NCBI GenBank assembly: GCA_964491605.1
Contig: CAZBGY010000004.1
Span: forward strand, 19,799 to 83,798
Direction of reading: 5' to 3'
Length of the DNA stretch: 64,000 bases
DNA from: DRYS01 sp964491605
Lineage (GTDB): Archaea > Thermoproteota > CALKCG01 > B24 > DRYS01
Position numbers and translations under genes: made by a program. Positions within the stretch are counted from its first letter, which is position 1, and each line of letters starts with the position of its first letter. A model generated the notes under the pieces. It was not told the DNA's origin. It did not search any database and worked only from the letters and a program-made list of their open reading frames with translations. Below, one piece after another: positions 51,130-60,507 of the stretch.

Positions 51130-52350
51130 ATGATGAGGGGCTGGTATCTCTCTTTAATTCCTCGTAAGATAGCATCGACATTATTCAGTACACTCCTACC
51201 ATTGTACATCGTATACACTCTAGGTAGGAGTACCGTAGATATTGGTATGGTTACGGCATCAATAGGGTTAGCGCATATCCCTGGATCGATCATCTGGGGT
51301 TACTTAGCCGATAGAACTAGAAGATGCAGGTTCATAGTTATATCGACGCTCACTATACAATCCATACTTATCCTACTCTTAACCAAAGCTTCAGGTATAC
51401 TCGATATACTATTCCTAAGCATACCCATCGGATTCTTCGGATCAGCCCTACCTCCGGTGGAGGATATACTGATAGCTGAGGGTAGTAGTAGGTATAGGTG
51501 GAGTGATGAAGCTAGATCCTACGGCTTCGTATCGGAGATCGGAGATCTATCTGGGATAGCTATCGGAGCTCTACTGCTAGCATTCTACGAGCATAGACTG
51601 CTCCTACATCTATGCGGGCTTCTCATACTATCATCGGCTATAGCTTCACTGATATTCGTGGAGGATCCCATATTCATGGTGGAGAGGAAGTTCGTGCGTC
51701 TTGAGCGATGCATAGAGTGGGCGGGGAGGCTAACGGCAATACTAGAGTATCAAGATGAATACGGAGAGCATATATCGGAGTTAACCCTTCTGAGGGCTAA
51801 GATAGATACATCTAGGAGAGCAATATACTTCGGATCAGGTACTCTAGCTTTCACGATGGCTACAGATCTTATATTCACGTTTATATCGATATATCTCTGC
51901 CAAAAACTGCTCATACCTCAAAGCATAGTTTTCGTGATAGTATTACTAAACGAGGTTGGATCCATAGCAGGATACTTATGGTTTAAAGAAGTTTTCGATA
52001 CTTATGGGAGCTATATAAGTTTGAAGCTATCTGCTTTCATCAGGGCTATCCTGGTATTCACGTTTATACCCTGCAGCTACCTGCCATACGTAGCAGCTTC
52101 GATATTCGATACGGTGATCCTAACGATGCTCGGCATATTCTACACCCTATTCGCTCTATCCAGTAGAACAATACGTATGGAGATCATACCTGAAGGATGG
52201 GTGGGGCTATATGCATGCATAACCAAGATCGGCAGTATAATCGGTATGGCGGTAGGGGGGTTAATCATAGCACAATACGGATTCAACTATCTATTCATGA
52301 CGGCAGGGATACTCTTCATAGTCTCATGTATACTATTCCACTTTAGCTGA
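51130..52350 (+). CDS. Major facilitator superfamily transporter
   Basis: 406 residues with about 12 membrane helices. Motif A between helices 2 and 3 reads GYLADRTRRCRF. A cytoplasmic loop of about 60 charged residues (EDPIFMVERKFVRLER to LLRAKIDTSRRA) separates the two six-helix halves. The substrate is unknown. Its start region is preceded by a long inverted repeat, and the upstream gene is an Lrp-type regulator. It is convergent with the sulfhydrogenase-like operon. Confidence 0.85.
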   Translation: MMRGWYLSLIPRKIASTLFSTLLPLYIVYTLGRSTVDIGMVTASIGLAHIPGSIIWGYLADRTRRCRFIVISTLTIQSILILLLTKASGILDILFLSIPIGFFGSALPPVEDILIAEGSSRYRWSDEARSYGFVSEIGDLSGIAIGALLLAFYEHRLLLHLCGLLILSSAIASLIFVEDPIFMVERKFVRLERCIEWAGRLTAILEYQDEYGEHISELTLLRAKIDTSRRAIYFGSGTLAFTMATDLIFTFISIYLCQKLLIPQSIVFVIVLLNEVGSIAGYLWFKEVFDTYGSYISLKLSAFIRAILVFTFIPCSYLPYVAASIFDTVILTMLGIFYTLFALSSRTIRMEIIPEGWVGLYACITKIGSIIGMAVGGLIIAQYGFNYLFMTAGILFIVSCILFHFS

Positions 52351-52468
52351 ATCGAGGATAGCTGTTTATGCTTCATATCTAGCAAAAGCTATACGCTTCT
52401 AAAAATAAAACCGTATATACGATATTATGAGAAATGAGAACTCGTAGATCACCGAATATTAGTTTACG

Positions 52469-53227
52469 CTATAGTTTCGCTATTTCTCTGAATTTCCCGT
52501 TCATACCGGCATATTTCCTGAATCTACATAGGATTTCATCATCTGATAATCCAACTTCTCTAAGCCTATCTACGAGAGATCTAGGATTCGGGTCAGCTTG
52601 AGGTCCGTAGCATCCTTCGCAACTCCTACCTAGAGCTGGGCATAGAGCTCCACATCCAGCTCTGATAATAGGCCCCATACAGGGTTCTCCTTTAGTGAGC
52701 AGACATTCATTCTCGCTTAGCTTACACTCGATGCAGACAGGGTAATCGGGAAGCTTAGGTTTGAAACCTAGTATGAAGGTTTTAAAAACTTCTAGGATAT
52801 CGCTTAAGGATGGAGGGCACCCTCCGAGATATACATCTACATCTACGTAGAAGTCTATGGGGTACGATAAAATAGATTTTATCGATAAAGCCCCCCTACT
52901 CCCATACACTATCTTCTCCGCATCCTTCTGAGCCATATGGTTTCTGATGCTATTTAACCCTCCGAACGATGCGCATGCACCGAAGGCTATCAACACCGTA
53001 GATTTAGCTCTGACACTCTTTAGAGAGTGTATTTCCTCAGGTGTCGATATAGAGCCTTCTACGAAAGCTACATCGTATGAATCCTCGATCCTCCTATCAC
53101 TAACCATAACCCAGTAGACTATACTTAGTTTATTATCTACTAGATCTAGTAGCTTATCGTTAAGCCTCAGGAAGGACATCTGGCAGCCTGAACACGACGA
53201 AAATTTGAAGAAACCGATCTTCAACAT
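52469..53227 (-). CDS. hydD: Sulfhydrogenase delta-like small subunit
   Basis: 252 residues of the NiFe-hydrogenase small-subunit / NuoB-like family. The proximal cluster motif is SSCSGCQMSF near the N-terminus, followed by AFGACASFGGL and VYLGGCPPS. The C-terminal half has many Cys (CIECKLSENECLLTKGEPC and RAGCGALCPALGRSCEGCYG) suited to two more [4Fe-4S] clusters. This matches HydD of Pyrococcus cytoplasmic hydrogenases. It is the last gene of a beta-gamma-delta operon; the catalytic alpha gene that should follow is absent, and a convergent MFS gene lies there instead. Confidence 0.87.
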   Translation of the reverse strand: MLKIGFFKFSSCSGCQMSFLRLNDKLLDLVDNKLSIVYWVMVSDRRIEDSYDVAFVEGSISTPEEIHSLKSVRAKSTVLIAFGACASFGGLNSIRNHMAQKDAEKIVYGSRGALSIKSILSYPIDFYVDVDVYLGGCPPSLSDILEVFKTFILGFKPKLPDYPVCIECKLSENECLLTKGEPCMGPIIRAGCGALCPALGRSCEGCYGPQADPNPRSLVDRLREVGLSDDEILCRFRKYAGMNGKFREIAKL

Positions 53228-53247
53228 ATCATCCCATCCTCCCTTGG

Positions 53248-54075
53248 TTAAACGATTTTATCAGGCATAGGCGCTATCTCGCTATAACTGAACACAGGCC
53301 CATCTAGACATACATACTTCCTACCTATCTGGCAATGGCCGCAGAATCCTAAACCGCACCTCATCCTCCTCTCCATAGATAGATAGATGTTCTCAGGTTT
53401 GAAACCCAACCTCATCAGATCCCTTACAGCATACATCATCATAACCTCCGGTCCGCATATGAAGGCTACAGATCTACGTGGATCTACGGATATCTTATCG
53501 AACAGCCTTGTTACTACGCCTACACTGTAACGCCATTCGCTGTTAGGAGGTATAGTATCCACCGTCAATAGGACTCTACAATCGCTATCTTCAGCTACCC
53601 TTTCGAATTCTCCTCTATACATAATATCATCCGGGGTTCTAGCACCATATAGTATCTCCAGCCTGCCATACCTACTCCTATTTCTGAGAAGCTTTAGGAT
53701 AGCTGGTCTAAGCGGCGCCGCACCACATCCTCCCCCGACTACCAATACATCCATCCCCTCAGATTCTCTGAGAGGCCAGCCTCTACCATATGGTCCTCTA
53801 ATACCTACTATAGCTCCTTCGCTAAGCTTGAATAGAGATCCGGTAACGCTTCCAACCCTTCTAACGGATAGCTCGAAGTAGTCGTCTACATCTGGATCGG
53901 AGGATATGCTTATAGGAGCTTCACCGACACCGAATACCGATACCTCTACGAACTGCCCGGCTTCAAACTTTAACCTACCTTCGATAAGCTTGAATCTGAA
54001 GGTTTTCACATCCCTAGCCTCCGTTCTAACAGAGACCACCCTAGCCTTCATAGGTATATAGGGGTTCACCAACAT
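53248..54075 (-). CDS. hydG: Sulfhydrogenase gamma-like flavin/NAD(P)-binding subunit
   Basis: 275 residues of the ferredoxin-NADP reductase superfamily. The FAD region is FEAGQFVEVSVFGVGEAPIS, the NAD(P)-binding region is VLVVGGGCGAAPLRPAI, and the C-terminal [2Fe-2S] site is MRCGLGFCGHCQIGRKYVC. It moves electrons between NAD(P)H and the Fe-S clusters of the complex. The start is directly at the end of the beta gene, and the delta gene follows after 20 bases. Confidence 0.88.
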   Translation of the reverse strand: MLVNPYIPMKARVVSVRTEARDVKTFRFKLIEGRLKFEAGQFVEVSVFGVGEAPISISSDPDVDDYFELSVRRVGSVTGSLFKLSEGAIVGIRGPYGRGWPLRESEGMDVLVVGGGCGAAPLRPAILKLLRNRSRYGRLEILYGARTPDDIMYRGEFERVAEDSDCRVLLTVDTIPPNSEWRYSVGVVTRLFDKISVDPRRSVAFICGPEVMMMYAVRDLMRLGFKPENIYLSMERRMRCGLGFCGHCQIGRKYVCLDGPVFSYSEIAPMPDKIV

Positions 54076-55215
54076 TTAAACAGCCTCCCTAAGCCTGGAG
54101 GATACACTGGTTATATCTATCTTAGCTGGACAGTAGAATATGCATCTACCACAGCCTACGCAGCTGGATAGCTCTCCGCCGGCTGCCCCGCCGAATTTAC
54201 ATACCATCCAATGTCTAAGCCTAGCTTTCCTAGATCTCCTGAAATTCCCTCCTAGAGCAACCTCAGCGTACCCGTATAGCTGGCATGAATCAAGCCTCCT
54301 AACTCTAAAACCGCTCTTCAGATCCATATCAATTACGTCTGATATCTCGTAGCAATAGCATGTAGGACATACTAGACTACAGTTACCGCAGGAGAGGCAT
54401 CTACCAGCTTCTTCATCCCATACGGAGTGAGCTAAAACCTCTATAACCGGGTACGATAAACCTCTGAAATCCGCGTACCTCCTAAACCCCCTCCTAGCGG
54501 TCGAAGCTACAGTTCTCTTANNNNNNNNNNNNNNNNNNNNNNNNNNNNNNNNNNNNNNNNNNNNNNNNNNNNNNNNNNNNNNNNNNNNNNNNNNNNNNNN
54601 NNNNNNNNNNNNNNNNNNNNCCTCTATATAGTTTGTCGAAGCCCTCTTGAAACCTGCTTCACCGATCAGGTCGAAACCTATCTTAGATCCTACTTCGACC
54701 AAGAATCTTCCGTTTTCAACCTCGGTTAACAGTATATCGTAGCCATCGTCTATCGTAGGACCTGTACCTAGCGATGCACAGAAGCAGTATTCATCCCTAG
54801 GACCGTTACAATTTAGAGCCACTATGACGCTATTCCTTCTCCTAGCTAGGTAGTATGGATCCTCAAATCTACGTGTGAAGAATTTATCTAAGCGGAGTAT
54901 AGCGTTAAGATCGCATGCATGAATAGCGAAGATCATCATAGGTTCCGTCTCTAAAACCTCGTCGAATTCGAACCCATCGGTAAGCTTGAATTTCAAGAGA
55001 ACCTCTCTAGGCCTATGGAATAGCTTTGTAGGCGGCAATATAGTCCTATTATATCTCAAATCGACACTATGCATATCTTCCACCTTAGAGAATACGTAGT
55101 TTCCACCCTTCCTTATAGGTGCATAGACACTATACTTACACCTACCAATCTCTATAAGCTTACCGAGGTCGTCCAGATCCGCTATGAACGCATCCATACT
55201 TCTAACTACACTCAA
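54076..55215 (-). CDS. hydB: Sulfhydrogenase beta-like [4Fe-4S] subunit, interrupted by an assembly gap
   Basis: About 379 residues with 34 codons lost in the N run. The N-terminal half (FAIHACDLNAILRLDKFF, then CNGPRDEYCFCASLGTGP) and the C-terminal half with two [4Fe-4S] motifs (CLSCGNCSLVCPTCYCYEI; CVGCGRCIFYCPAKIDI) match HydB of Pyrococcus sulfhydrogenase and anaerobic sulfite reductase subunit A. The frame on both sides of the gap is the same, but a 100-N run is a placeholder, so the true size is unknown. It is the first gene of the operon. Confidence 0.85.
   Translation of the reverse strand: MSVVRSMDAFIADLDDLGKLIEIGRCKYSVYAPIRKGGNYVFSKVEDMHSVDLRYNRTILPPTKLFHRPREVLLKFKLTDGFEFDEVLETEPMMIFAIHACDLNAILRLDKFFTRRFEDPYYLARRRNSVIVALNCNGPRDEYCFCASLGTGPTIDDGYDILLTEVENGRFLVEVGSKIGFDLIGEAGFKRASTNYIEXXXXXXXXXXXXXXXXXXXXXXXXXXXXXXXXXXKRTVASTARRGFRRYADFRGLSYPVIEVLAHSVWDEEAGRCLSCGNCSLVCPTCYCYEISDVIDMDLKSGFRVRRLDSCQLYGYAEVALGGNFRRSRKARLRHWMVCKFGGAAGGELSSCVGCGRCIFYCPAKIDITSVSSRLREAV
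54521..54620. other. Assembly gap of 100 Ns
   Basis: Exactly 100 unknown bases, the usual scaffold placeholder, inside the beta-subunit gene. The joined sequence and real distance are not proven. Confidence 0.98.
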
Positions 55216-55346
55216 CCCACTACCTTAGAAGCATCAAACAGTTAATAAAACTTCAGGTATAGGCTTGGTAGCAGGGACAGATGCCAACCGAGTTTATGGA
55301 GGGGTAGAAAACCTTATAGCATTGTTATATCGATATAGCTAGATCG

Positions 55347-55607
55347 ATGTATACCCGATCTAGGGATCGTGGATCCTGTCCAGGTATAGCTAGCCTTCTA
55401 AGACCTGTACCAGAGTATATCGAATGCCCTAACTGCGGTTCAGATGTTGAGATCTGGAGCGATGAAGAGGAAGTTATTTGCAGTAATTGTGGAGCGATGG
55501 TAGTCCGAGAGAGGAGATTATCATGCCTTGAATGGTGTAGGTATGCAGATAAATGCAGGGAGCTTATAGAGAAGGCTAGAAGGGGTGGAGATACTGGTGG
55601 GATCTAG
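55347..55607 (+). CDS. Small Cys-rich zinc-ribbon protein
   Basis: 86 residues. A zinc ribbon (YIECPNCGSDVEIW and VICSNCGAMV) is followed by a second Cys group (SCLEWCRYADKC), which could bind an Fe-S cluster or a second zinc. It is divergent from the sulfhydrogenase-like operon and overlaps the next gene by 23 bases, so the two are made together. It may be an accessory electron carrier or maturation factor; this is inference. Confidence 0.6.
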   Translation: MYTRSRDRGSCPGIASLLRPVPEYIECPNCGSDVEIWSDEEEVICSNCGAMVVRERRLSCLEWCRYADKCRELIEKARRGGDTGGI

Positions 55608-56073
55608 AGTGGATGATGTCAGCTGGGTTAGATGCTGGCGTTTAACGTTAACTAAACCTGAGGATCCCCTCCTAGGAGGGGCAAGGGATTTCGTTATCGT
55701 AGCGGATTGCTTTACGTTAATGTATCCTGAGCTTCACGTGAAGCTTCTAGGAGAGGTAGATCTAGCATTATCAGCATGCCCTGAGATAGAGGACTACGAA
55801 TCCATTAAATCCTCGATACATAGATTCCTCGCATCCGGTTTGAAGCTTAAACGTGTGGTATCTATGCCTAGACCATGCTGCTTCCAACTCCATTACGCAT
55901 CCTATGAAGCCTACGGTAGCCTCCAAATAGAGGTAGAGCATCTAGTAGCGGTAGATGGAGGATATAGAAGGGTGTACGAAAAGCCTTTGAGAGTTAGAAC
56001 CTATGTTAGCTTCCCCTCCAAGTATCCTGAGAAGGGGGCTCTATGGGTTAGGGAGAAGCCAAAGCAACTTTAA
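55585..56073 (+). CDS. Cys-motif protein resembling the C-terminal domain of some [4Fe-4S] proteins
   Basis: 162 residues. The pattern VIVADCFTLMYPELH, then ALSACPEIEDYESI, then SMPRPCCFQLHYA resembles the C-terminal domain that follows a ferredoxin module in certain clostridial-type proteins (ADC, CP.L.D and VPCC blocks), whose function is not known to me. The remaining C-terminal part is beta-rich. It is translationally coupled to the zinc-ribbon gene, suggesting that the two proteins together replace a fused protein. Confidence 0.5.
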   Translation: MEILVGSRVDDVSWVRCWRLTLTKPEDPLLGGARDFVIVADCFTLMYPELHVKLLGEVDLALSACPEIEDYESIKSSIHRFLASGLKLKRVVSMPRPCCFQLHYASYEAYGSLQIEVEHLVAVDGGYRRVYEKPLRVRTYVSFPSKYPEKGALWVREKPKQL

Positions 56074-56090
56074 GATACCTGTCGTAAGGT

Positions 56091-57200
56091 TTAAGGTGGA
56101 ACAATGTTTGTGAAGCCTAGCTTCCTAGCATAGCGTAGGGCTTCCTCATATTCCTCCCTATACAGTCTTCTTCTAAGTTCAGGTACTTCATATGCTCTCC
56201 AGTGAGGTGTATATTGATCCATAATGTTTACCCGAACCCATGTACCGAGGTTTTCAGCTATCCATTCAAGTATAGGCTTAGCACAGCATTCTATATGTTC
56301 TGGTAGGAGCAGTATCCTTATTATAAGCTCTCCACTCTTCATAGCTTCAAGATGATTCCTCCTACAAACCTCTACGTATCTAGGCGCGGAGGATATCCTT
56401 TCAGCGCATCTATCACTACCATACTTGAAATCTAGTAGGTATACGTCTATGAAGCCTTTTAGAAGCTCCGATGCTTCTACGCTATAATAGCTATTACTAT
56501 TCCAGACGGTGGGTATACTTGCCTTTACATATCTGAATGTATCTATCCATACGTGAAGCCAAGGTGTAGGATCCCCACCGACCATATTACAATTTCTACA
56601 ACCCTCCCTCTTAAGCTTCTCGACTATACGAGCTAGTTCTCTAACGCTTATCGGATCGCCAGCTTCATACCTCTGCGATATAGTCCAATTTTGACAGTGT
56701 AAACATACTAGGTTGCATCCTATCGAGAACACAGTACCGCTCGGTACAAGCTCAGGCTCCTCACCTAGATGATGGAAAGCCGAAGATAGGAGGAATGTCT
56801 CCCCGCATTTACAGAAGCCAACCTCACCTTTAATCCTATTAGCTCTACACCTCCTCTCGCAGAAGCAGCATTCCTCTAGGAGTCTACGAGCTATAACCGC
56901 TTTAAGATCTAGAAGGGAATGCTGTGGGACGGATACATCTTCGAGCTTAACCTCGCCACCATCTATCCTACGCTCCAACCTTCTATACTCTTCGAGCGCA
57001 TCTCTATGGATATCCCATAGGCTTCGAAGAGAATCGTCTACAGAGAAGTCTACAGGTATCCTAGAGGCTATCATGAATTTAGGATGATACCTACCCTCCA
57101 ATATACCGAAATACCTATTCAGACTCTTTCTAGCTCCTTCATCGCTTAGAACTTTAATAGCATCAGGTCTTAGGAGGAACCAGCCCATAACTCTAAGCAT
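56091..57200 (-). CDS. Radical SAM protein, pyruvate formate-lyase-activating-enzyme-like
   Basis: 369 residues. The cluster motif is GCNLVCLHCQNW (C162, C166, C169). An N-terminal Cys-rich segment precedes it (CCFCERRCRANRIKGEVGFC and KC), as in PflA-like archaeal proteins of COG1313 type. Later segments (NMVGGDPTPWLHVW, YLLDFKYGS) fit the same group. It probably activates or modifies an unknown target. It lies 115 bases downstream of gatB on the same strand. Confidence 0.82.
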   Translation of the reverse strand: MLRVMGWFLLRPDAIKVLSDEGARKSLNRYFGILEGRYHPKFMIASRIPVDFSVDDSLRSLWDIHRDALEEYRRLERRIDGGEVKLEDVSVPQHSLLDLKAVIARRLLEECCFCERRCRANRIKGEVGFCKCGETFLLSSAFHHLGEEPELVPSGTVFSIGCNLVCLHCQNWTISQRYEAGDPISVRELARIVEKLKREGCRNCNMVGGDPTPWLHVWIDTFRYVKASIPTVWNSNSYYSVEASELLKGFIDVYLLDFKYGSDRCAERISSAPRYVEVCRRNHLEAMKSGELIIRILLLPEHIECCAKPILEWIAENLGTWVRVNIMDQYTPHWRAYEVPELRRRLYREEYEEALRYARKLGFTNIVPP

Positions 57201-57314
57201 AGATATCCTAGGATCTTGTAGATTAACGTTTACTTCAACCCTAAGCGTAGGGGCTATGGAACAACATCATACACGGCTTGAGATCATATGAAATTCAAGC
57301 TCGAAATCAACTTT

Positions 57315-58769
57315 TCAACTTGACCCCTGAATCCTCTTATACTCCCTAACCTTCCTCGATAGGAGATTATAAACCTCCTTCGGATCAGCCTTACCTCCGC
57401 TTCTCTTAACCACTAATCCTACGAGGTAGTTGAGAGCTTTACGATTATGTATAGCGTCTTGAAAAGCCTTCCTATTCATATCTATAACTTCTGATATGAT
57501 TCTATCTAGATCGATCTTATCAATCCTGTACTCTAGACCGGGTTTGATGAATGCCGTCGGGGAGGAACCTTCAAGCACCATAGATCTAAGTATAGAGTAC
57601 ACGGCGGATCTATCTGTGAAGCCCTCATCGATGGATTTCAATAGGTATGCTATATCTTCAGGTTTAGCTTTAGAATCCTTGATACTTATTTTAAGCTTAT
57701 TAAGGAACGGTAGCAGCTCTTCTACGATCCATGATGCAACCCTATCAGGTTTACCGTAGTATTCTAGAATCCTATCGTAGAGCTCAGATAAAGCTCTAGA
57801 ACTTACGAGGAGTTCAGCTAAATCTCTACTTAAACCATACTTCTCCGTGTAGATCTCGATCTTCTCGTAGGGGAGCGTAGGCATAGATCTTCTAGCCTCT
57901 TCTATCAATACTTCTGTGATAACTATCGGAGGTAGATCTGGCTCTGGAAAGTATCTATAATCCTGCTCCTCTTCCTTAACCCTTAGAGAAACCGTTATAC
58001 GTCTACGTGGATCCCAATGCCTAGTTTCACGTAAAACGCTTAAACCCCTCAGCATCCTCTGCTTCTGTCTAGTTAGCTCGAAGCTTAGAGCTTTCTCCAC
58101 ATCGTGGAATGAAGATATATTCTTAACCTCAACCCTACCACCGCCGGGTATGGATATGTTAGCATCACACCTCATAGCCCCCTCCAAGCTTCCATCGAAA
58201 ACCTCTATATACTCTAGTAGCGATCTAAGCTTCTCTAGGAATATCCTAGCTTCTCTGGGAGATTCTATATCCGGCTCAGTAACTACTTCTACCAAAGCCA
58301 CCCCGGATCTATTGTAATCTACGAGAAGTCCGGTGGAGCTTGTAATCGTACCCTCATAGACAATCCTACCTGGATCCTCCTCCAGCTGTATACGCCTAAT
58401 CCTTACAACTCGATCGCCGATATCTAGTAGACCACCTTTAGCGATGGGAATACCTCCTGCTCCATCGTACTGGGATATCTGAAAGTTCTTAGGTAGATCC
58501 GGGTAGAAGTAGTTTTTACGCGAGAAATATGTGAGCCTAGATATATCCGCTCTAAGCGCTATAGCAACTTTTAAAGCCGATATCAACGCTTCCTTATTCA
58601 GAACCGGTAGGGATCCAGGCTCTCCTATGCATACTGGGCATATATTCGTATTCGGGGGTTTACCCCTATAATCCGCTGAGCATGAGCAGAAAAGTTTACT
58701 CTTAAGGTTTGTAAGCTGGCAGTGAACTTCTAAACCTATCATAGGTTTAACTTCAGACATCAGATGCAT
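57315..58769 (-). CDS. gatB: Aspartyl/glutamyl-tRNA amidotransferase subunit B
   Basis: 484 residues. The GatB opening GLEVHCQLTNLKSKLFCSCS contains two of the zinc Cys (C28, C30), completed by C44/C47 (NICPVCIGEPGSLP). The catalytic kinase-type core has KNYFYPDLPKNFQISQYD and RCDANISI. The C-terminal helical and tail domains (LVGLVVKRSGGKADPKEVY) bind tRNA. It activates the mischarged amino acid for amidation. The start may be ATG 58760 rather than 58769; it overlaps gatA by up to 10 bases. Confidence 0.95.
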   Translation of the reverse strand: MHLMSEVKPMIGLEVHCQLTNLKSKLFCSCSADYRGKPPNTNICPVCIGEPGSLPVLNKEALISALKVAIALRADISRLTYFSRKNYFYPDLPKNFQISQYDGAGGIPIAKGGLLDIGDRVVRIRRIQLEEDPGRIVYEGTITSSTGLLVDYNRSGVALVEVVTEPDIESPREARIFLEKLRSLLEYIEVFDGSLEGAMRCDANISIPGGGRVEVKNISSFHDVEKALSFELTRQKQRMLRGLSVLRETRHWDPRRRITVSLRVKEEEQDYRYFPEPDLPPIVITEVLIEEARRSMPTLPYEKIEIYTEKYGLSRDLAELLVSSRALSELYDRILEYYGKPDRVASWIVEELLPFLNKLKISIKDSKAKPEDIAYLLKSIDEGFTDRSAVYSILRSMVLEGSSPTAFIKPGLEYRIDKIDLDRIISEVIDMNRKAFQDAIHNRKALNYLVGLVVKRSGGKADPKEVYNLLSRKVREYKRIQGSS

Positions 58770-60196
58770 GCCTCCGATAGCCTTGGATTTAGCTTTAAAT
58801 CTAATGCCGCTTCAAGGTTGTACGCGATCCTAAGTATAGAATCCTCACGGAAGTATGAACCTATGATCTGAAGGCCTATAGGCAGCTCTTCGGCTAGACC
58901 GCATGGTATGGAGATAGCTGGTAGACCTGCTAGATTCACAGGTACTGTATCTACATCGCACATGTAGAGCTCTAACGGATCCTCTATCTTCTCTCCTATC
59001 TTAAATGGTAGGATCGGCATAGACGGTCCTATCAAAGCATCGAATATCCTGAACGCATCCATAAACTCCTTCTTGATAAGGGTTCTAACCTTCAAAGCTT
59101 TGATGTAATATCTATCGTAGTATCCGGCTGAGAGTACATATGCACCTAGAATTATCCTCCTCTTAACCTCTAAACCGAAACCCCTACTCCTAACATCCTC
59201 ATAGTACCTACCCCAGTCATGATCCTTCACAGGTATCTTCATACCATACCTTACACCATCGTATCTAGCTAGGTTAGAGCTAGCTTCAGCCATGGCTATC
59301 ACATAGTATGCAGGTAGAGCGTAGCTTATCGATGGAATGGATACTTCTTCGACGCATGCACCTAGTGATTCAAGCTTATAGATGGAATCCCTGATCGATG
59401 AAGCTATACGTCGATCCACACCCTCGCCTATGAGTTCACGTATCACCCCGATCCTAAATCCTTCCAAACCATCTACGAGAGCGGTTCTATAATCTGTATA
59501 GGGCTTCCTGATGGAAGTGGAATCTCTAGGATCGTAACCAGCTATGACGGTTAGGAGGAGGGCACATCCATAAACATCTCTAGCTATAGGACCTATCTGC
59601 TCTAGACTATTAGCGTAAGCTATTAACCCATACCTACTTACAAGACCGTATGTAGGCTTTAACCCGACTACACCGCAGAACGATGCAGGGCACCTTATGG
59701 ATCCACCTGTATCGGATCCTAGAGCTAGATCTGATTCACCTGAAGCTACAGCTGCAGCGCTTCCGCCAGATGATCCTCCTGGAACTCTGGATGGATCCCA
59801 TGGATTCCTAGTGGGACCGAAAGCACTCCACTCAGTAGTGGACCCCATAGCGAATTCATCCATATTCGCTTTACCTGTTATAACACCTGAACAATTCTTA
59901 ATCCTCTCCACTACCGTAGCATCATAGCTTGGCCTATAACCTTTGAGTATTAGGCTTCCACACGTTGTCTCGACTCCTTCGACGCATATATTATCCTTGA
60001 CGGCTACGGTTAACCCTCTGAGTAAGCCTAACTTCTCAAACCTACTCTCCTCGAAGCCTTTGAGAACTGTTATGAAACTGTTGAGTAAGGGTTCAAGCTT
60101 CTCTATAGCTTCACGCTTCCTAGCTAGATGTTCATCTAGCGGTAGGCTACCAGATTCTATTTCCCGTATAAGTTTCAGTGTATACGTCTCCTTCAA
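58760..60196 (-). CDS. gatA: Aspartyl/glutamyl-tRNA amidotransferase subunit A
   Basis: 478 residues of the amidase-signature family. The Lys-Ser-Ser triad is visible: K67 in VAVKDNICVEG, S142 in PGGSSGGSAAA and nucleophile S166 in GSDTGGSIRCP. It releases ammonia from glutamine for use by GatB. It sits between gatC (6-base gap) and gatB (overlap) in an operon led by aspS. Confidence 0.95.
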   Translation of the reverse strand: MKETYTLKLIREIESGSLPLDEHLARKREAIEKLEPLLNSFITVLKGFEESRFEKLGLLRGLTVAVKDNICVEGVETTCGSLILKGYRPSYDATVVERIKNCSGVITGKANMDEFAMGSTTEWSAFGPTRNPWDPSRVPGGSSGGSAAAVASGESDLALGSDTGGSIRCPASFCGVVGLKPTYGLVSRYGLIAYANSLEQIGPIARDVYGCALLLTVIAGYDPRDSTSIRKPYTDYRTALVDGLEGFRIGVIRELIGEGVDRRIASSIRDSIYKLESLGACVEEVSIPSISYALPAYYVIAMAEASSNLARYDGVRYGMKIPVKDHDWGRYYEDVRSRGFGLEVKRRIILGAYVLSAGYYDRYYIKALKVRTLIKKEFMDAFRIFDALIGPSMPILPFKIGEKIEDPLELYMCDVDTVPVNLAGLPAISIPCGLAEELPIGLQIIGSYFREDSILRIAYNLEAALDLKLNPRLSEACI

Positions 60197-60202
60197 GGCT
60201 AT

Positions 60203-60496
60203 CTACATCCTTGGAATCCAGATATAGCGATCCTTCACTCTACCTGCCAGGTTTAGAAGTTTATCGCTTGGATATGGCGAAACAGTATCTTCGCGGAATA
60301 CGTTGTAGACTTCGAGAGGGTGGAATGTAGGCTCCACCCCATCTAGAGGGGCTTTATCGAGCTGATCGAAGAATTCTATTATCCTGGATAGCTGGATACT
60401 GAATAGTTTCTCCTCCTCAGGTGATAGTCTAAGCCTTACTAGCGATGCTATACGCTTAACTTCAAGCCTAGATTCAGAATAGCTCAACCTATCCAA
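60203..60496 (-). CDS. gatC: Aspartyl/glutamyl-tRNA amidotransferase subunit C
   Basis: 97 residues. The GatC pattern is clear: VKRIASLVRLRLSPEEEKLF, then LSRIIEFFDQLDKAPLDGVEP, then VFREDTVSPYP. It wraps around the GatA-GatB interface to hold the complex together. It is encoded between aspS and gatA. Confidence 0.93.
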   Translation of the reverse strand: MDRLSYSESRLEVKRIASLVRLRLSPEEEKLFSIQLSRIIEFFDQLDKAPLDGVEPTFHPLEVYNVFREDTVSPYPSDKLLNLAGRVKDRYIWIPRM

Positions 60497-60507
60497 GACA
60501 CCCCCAT

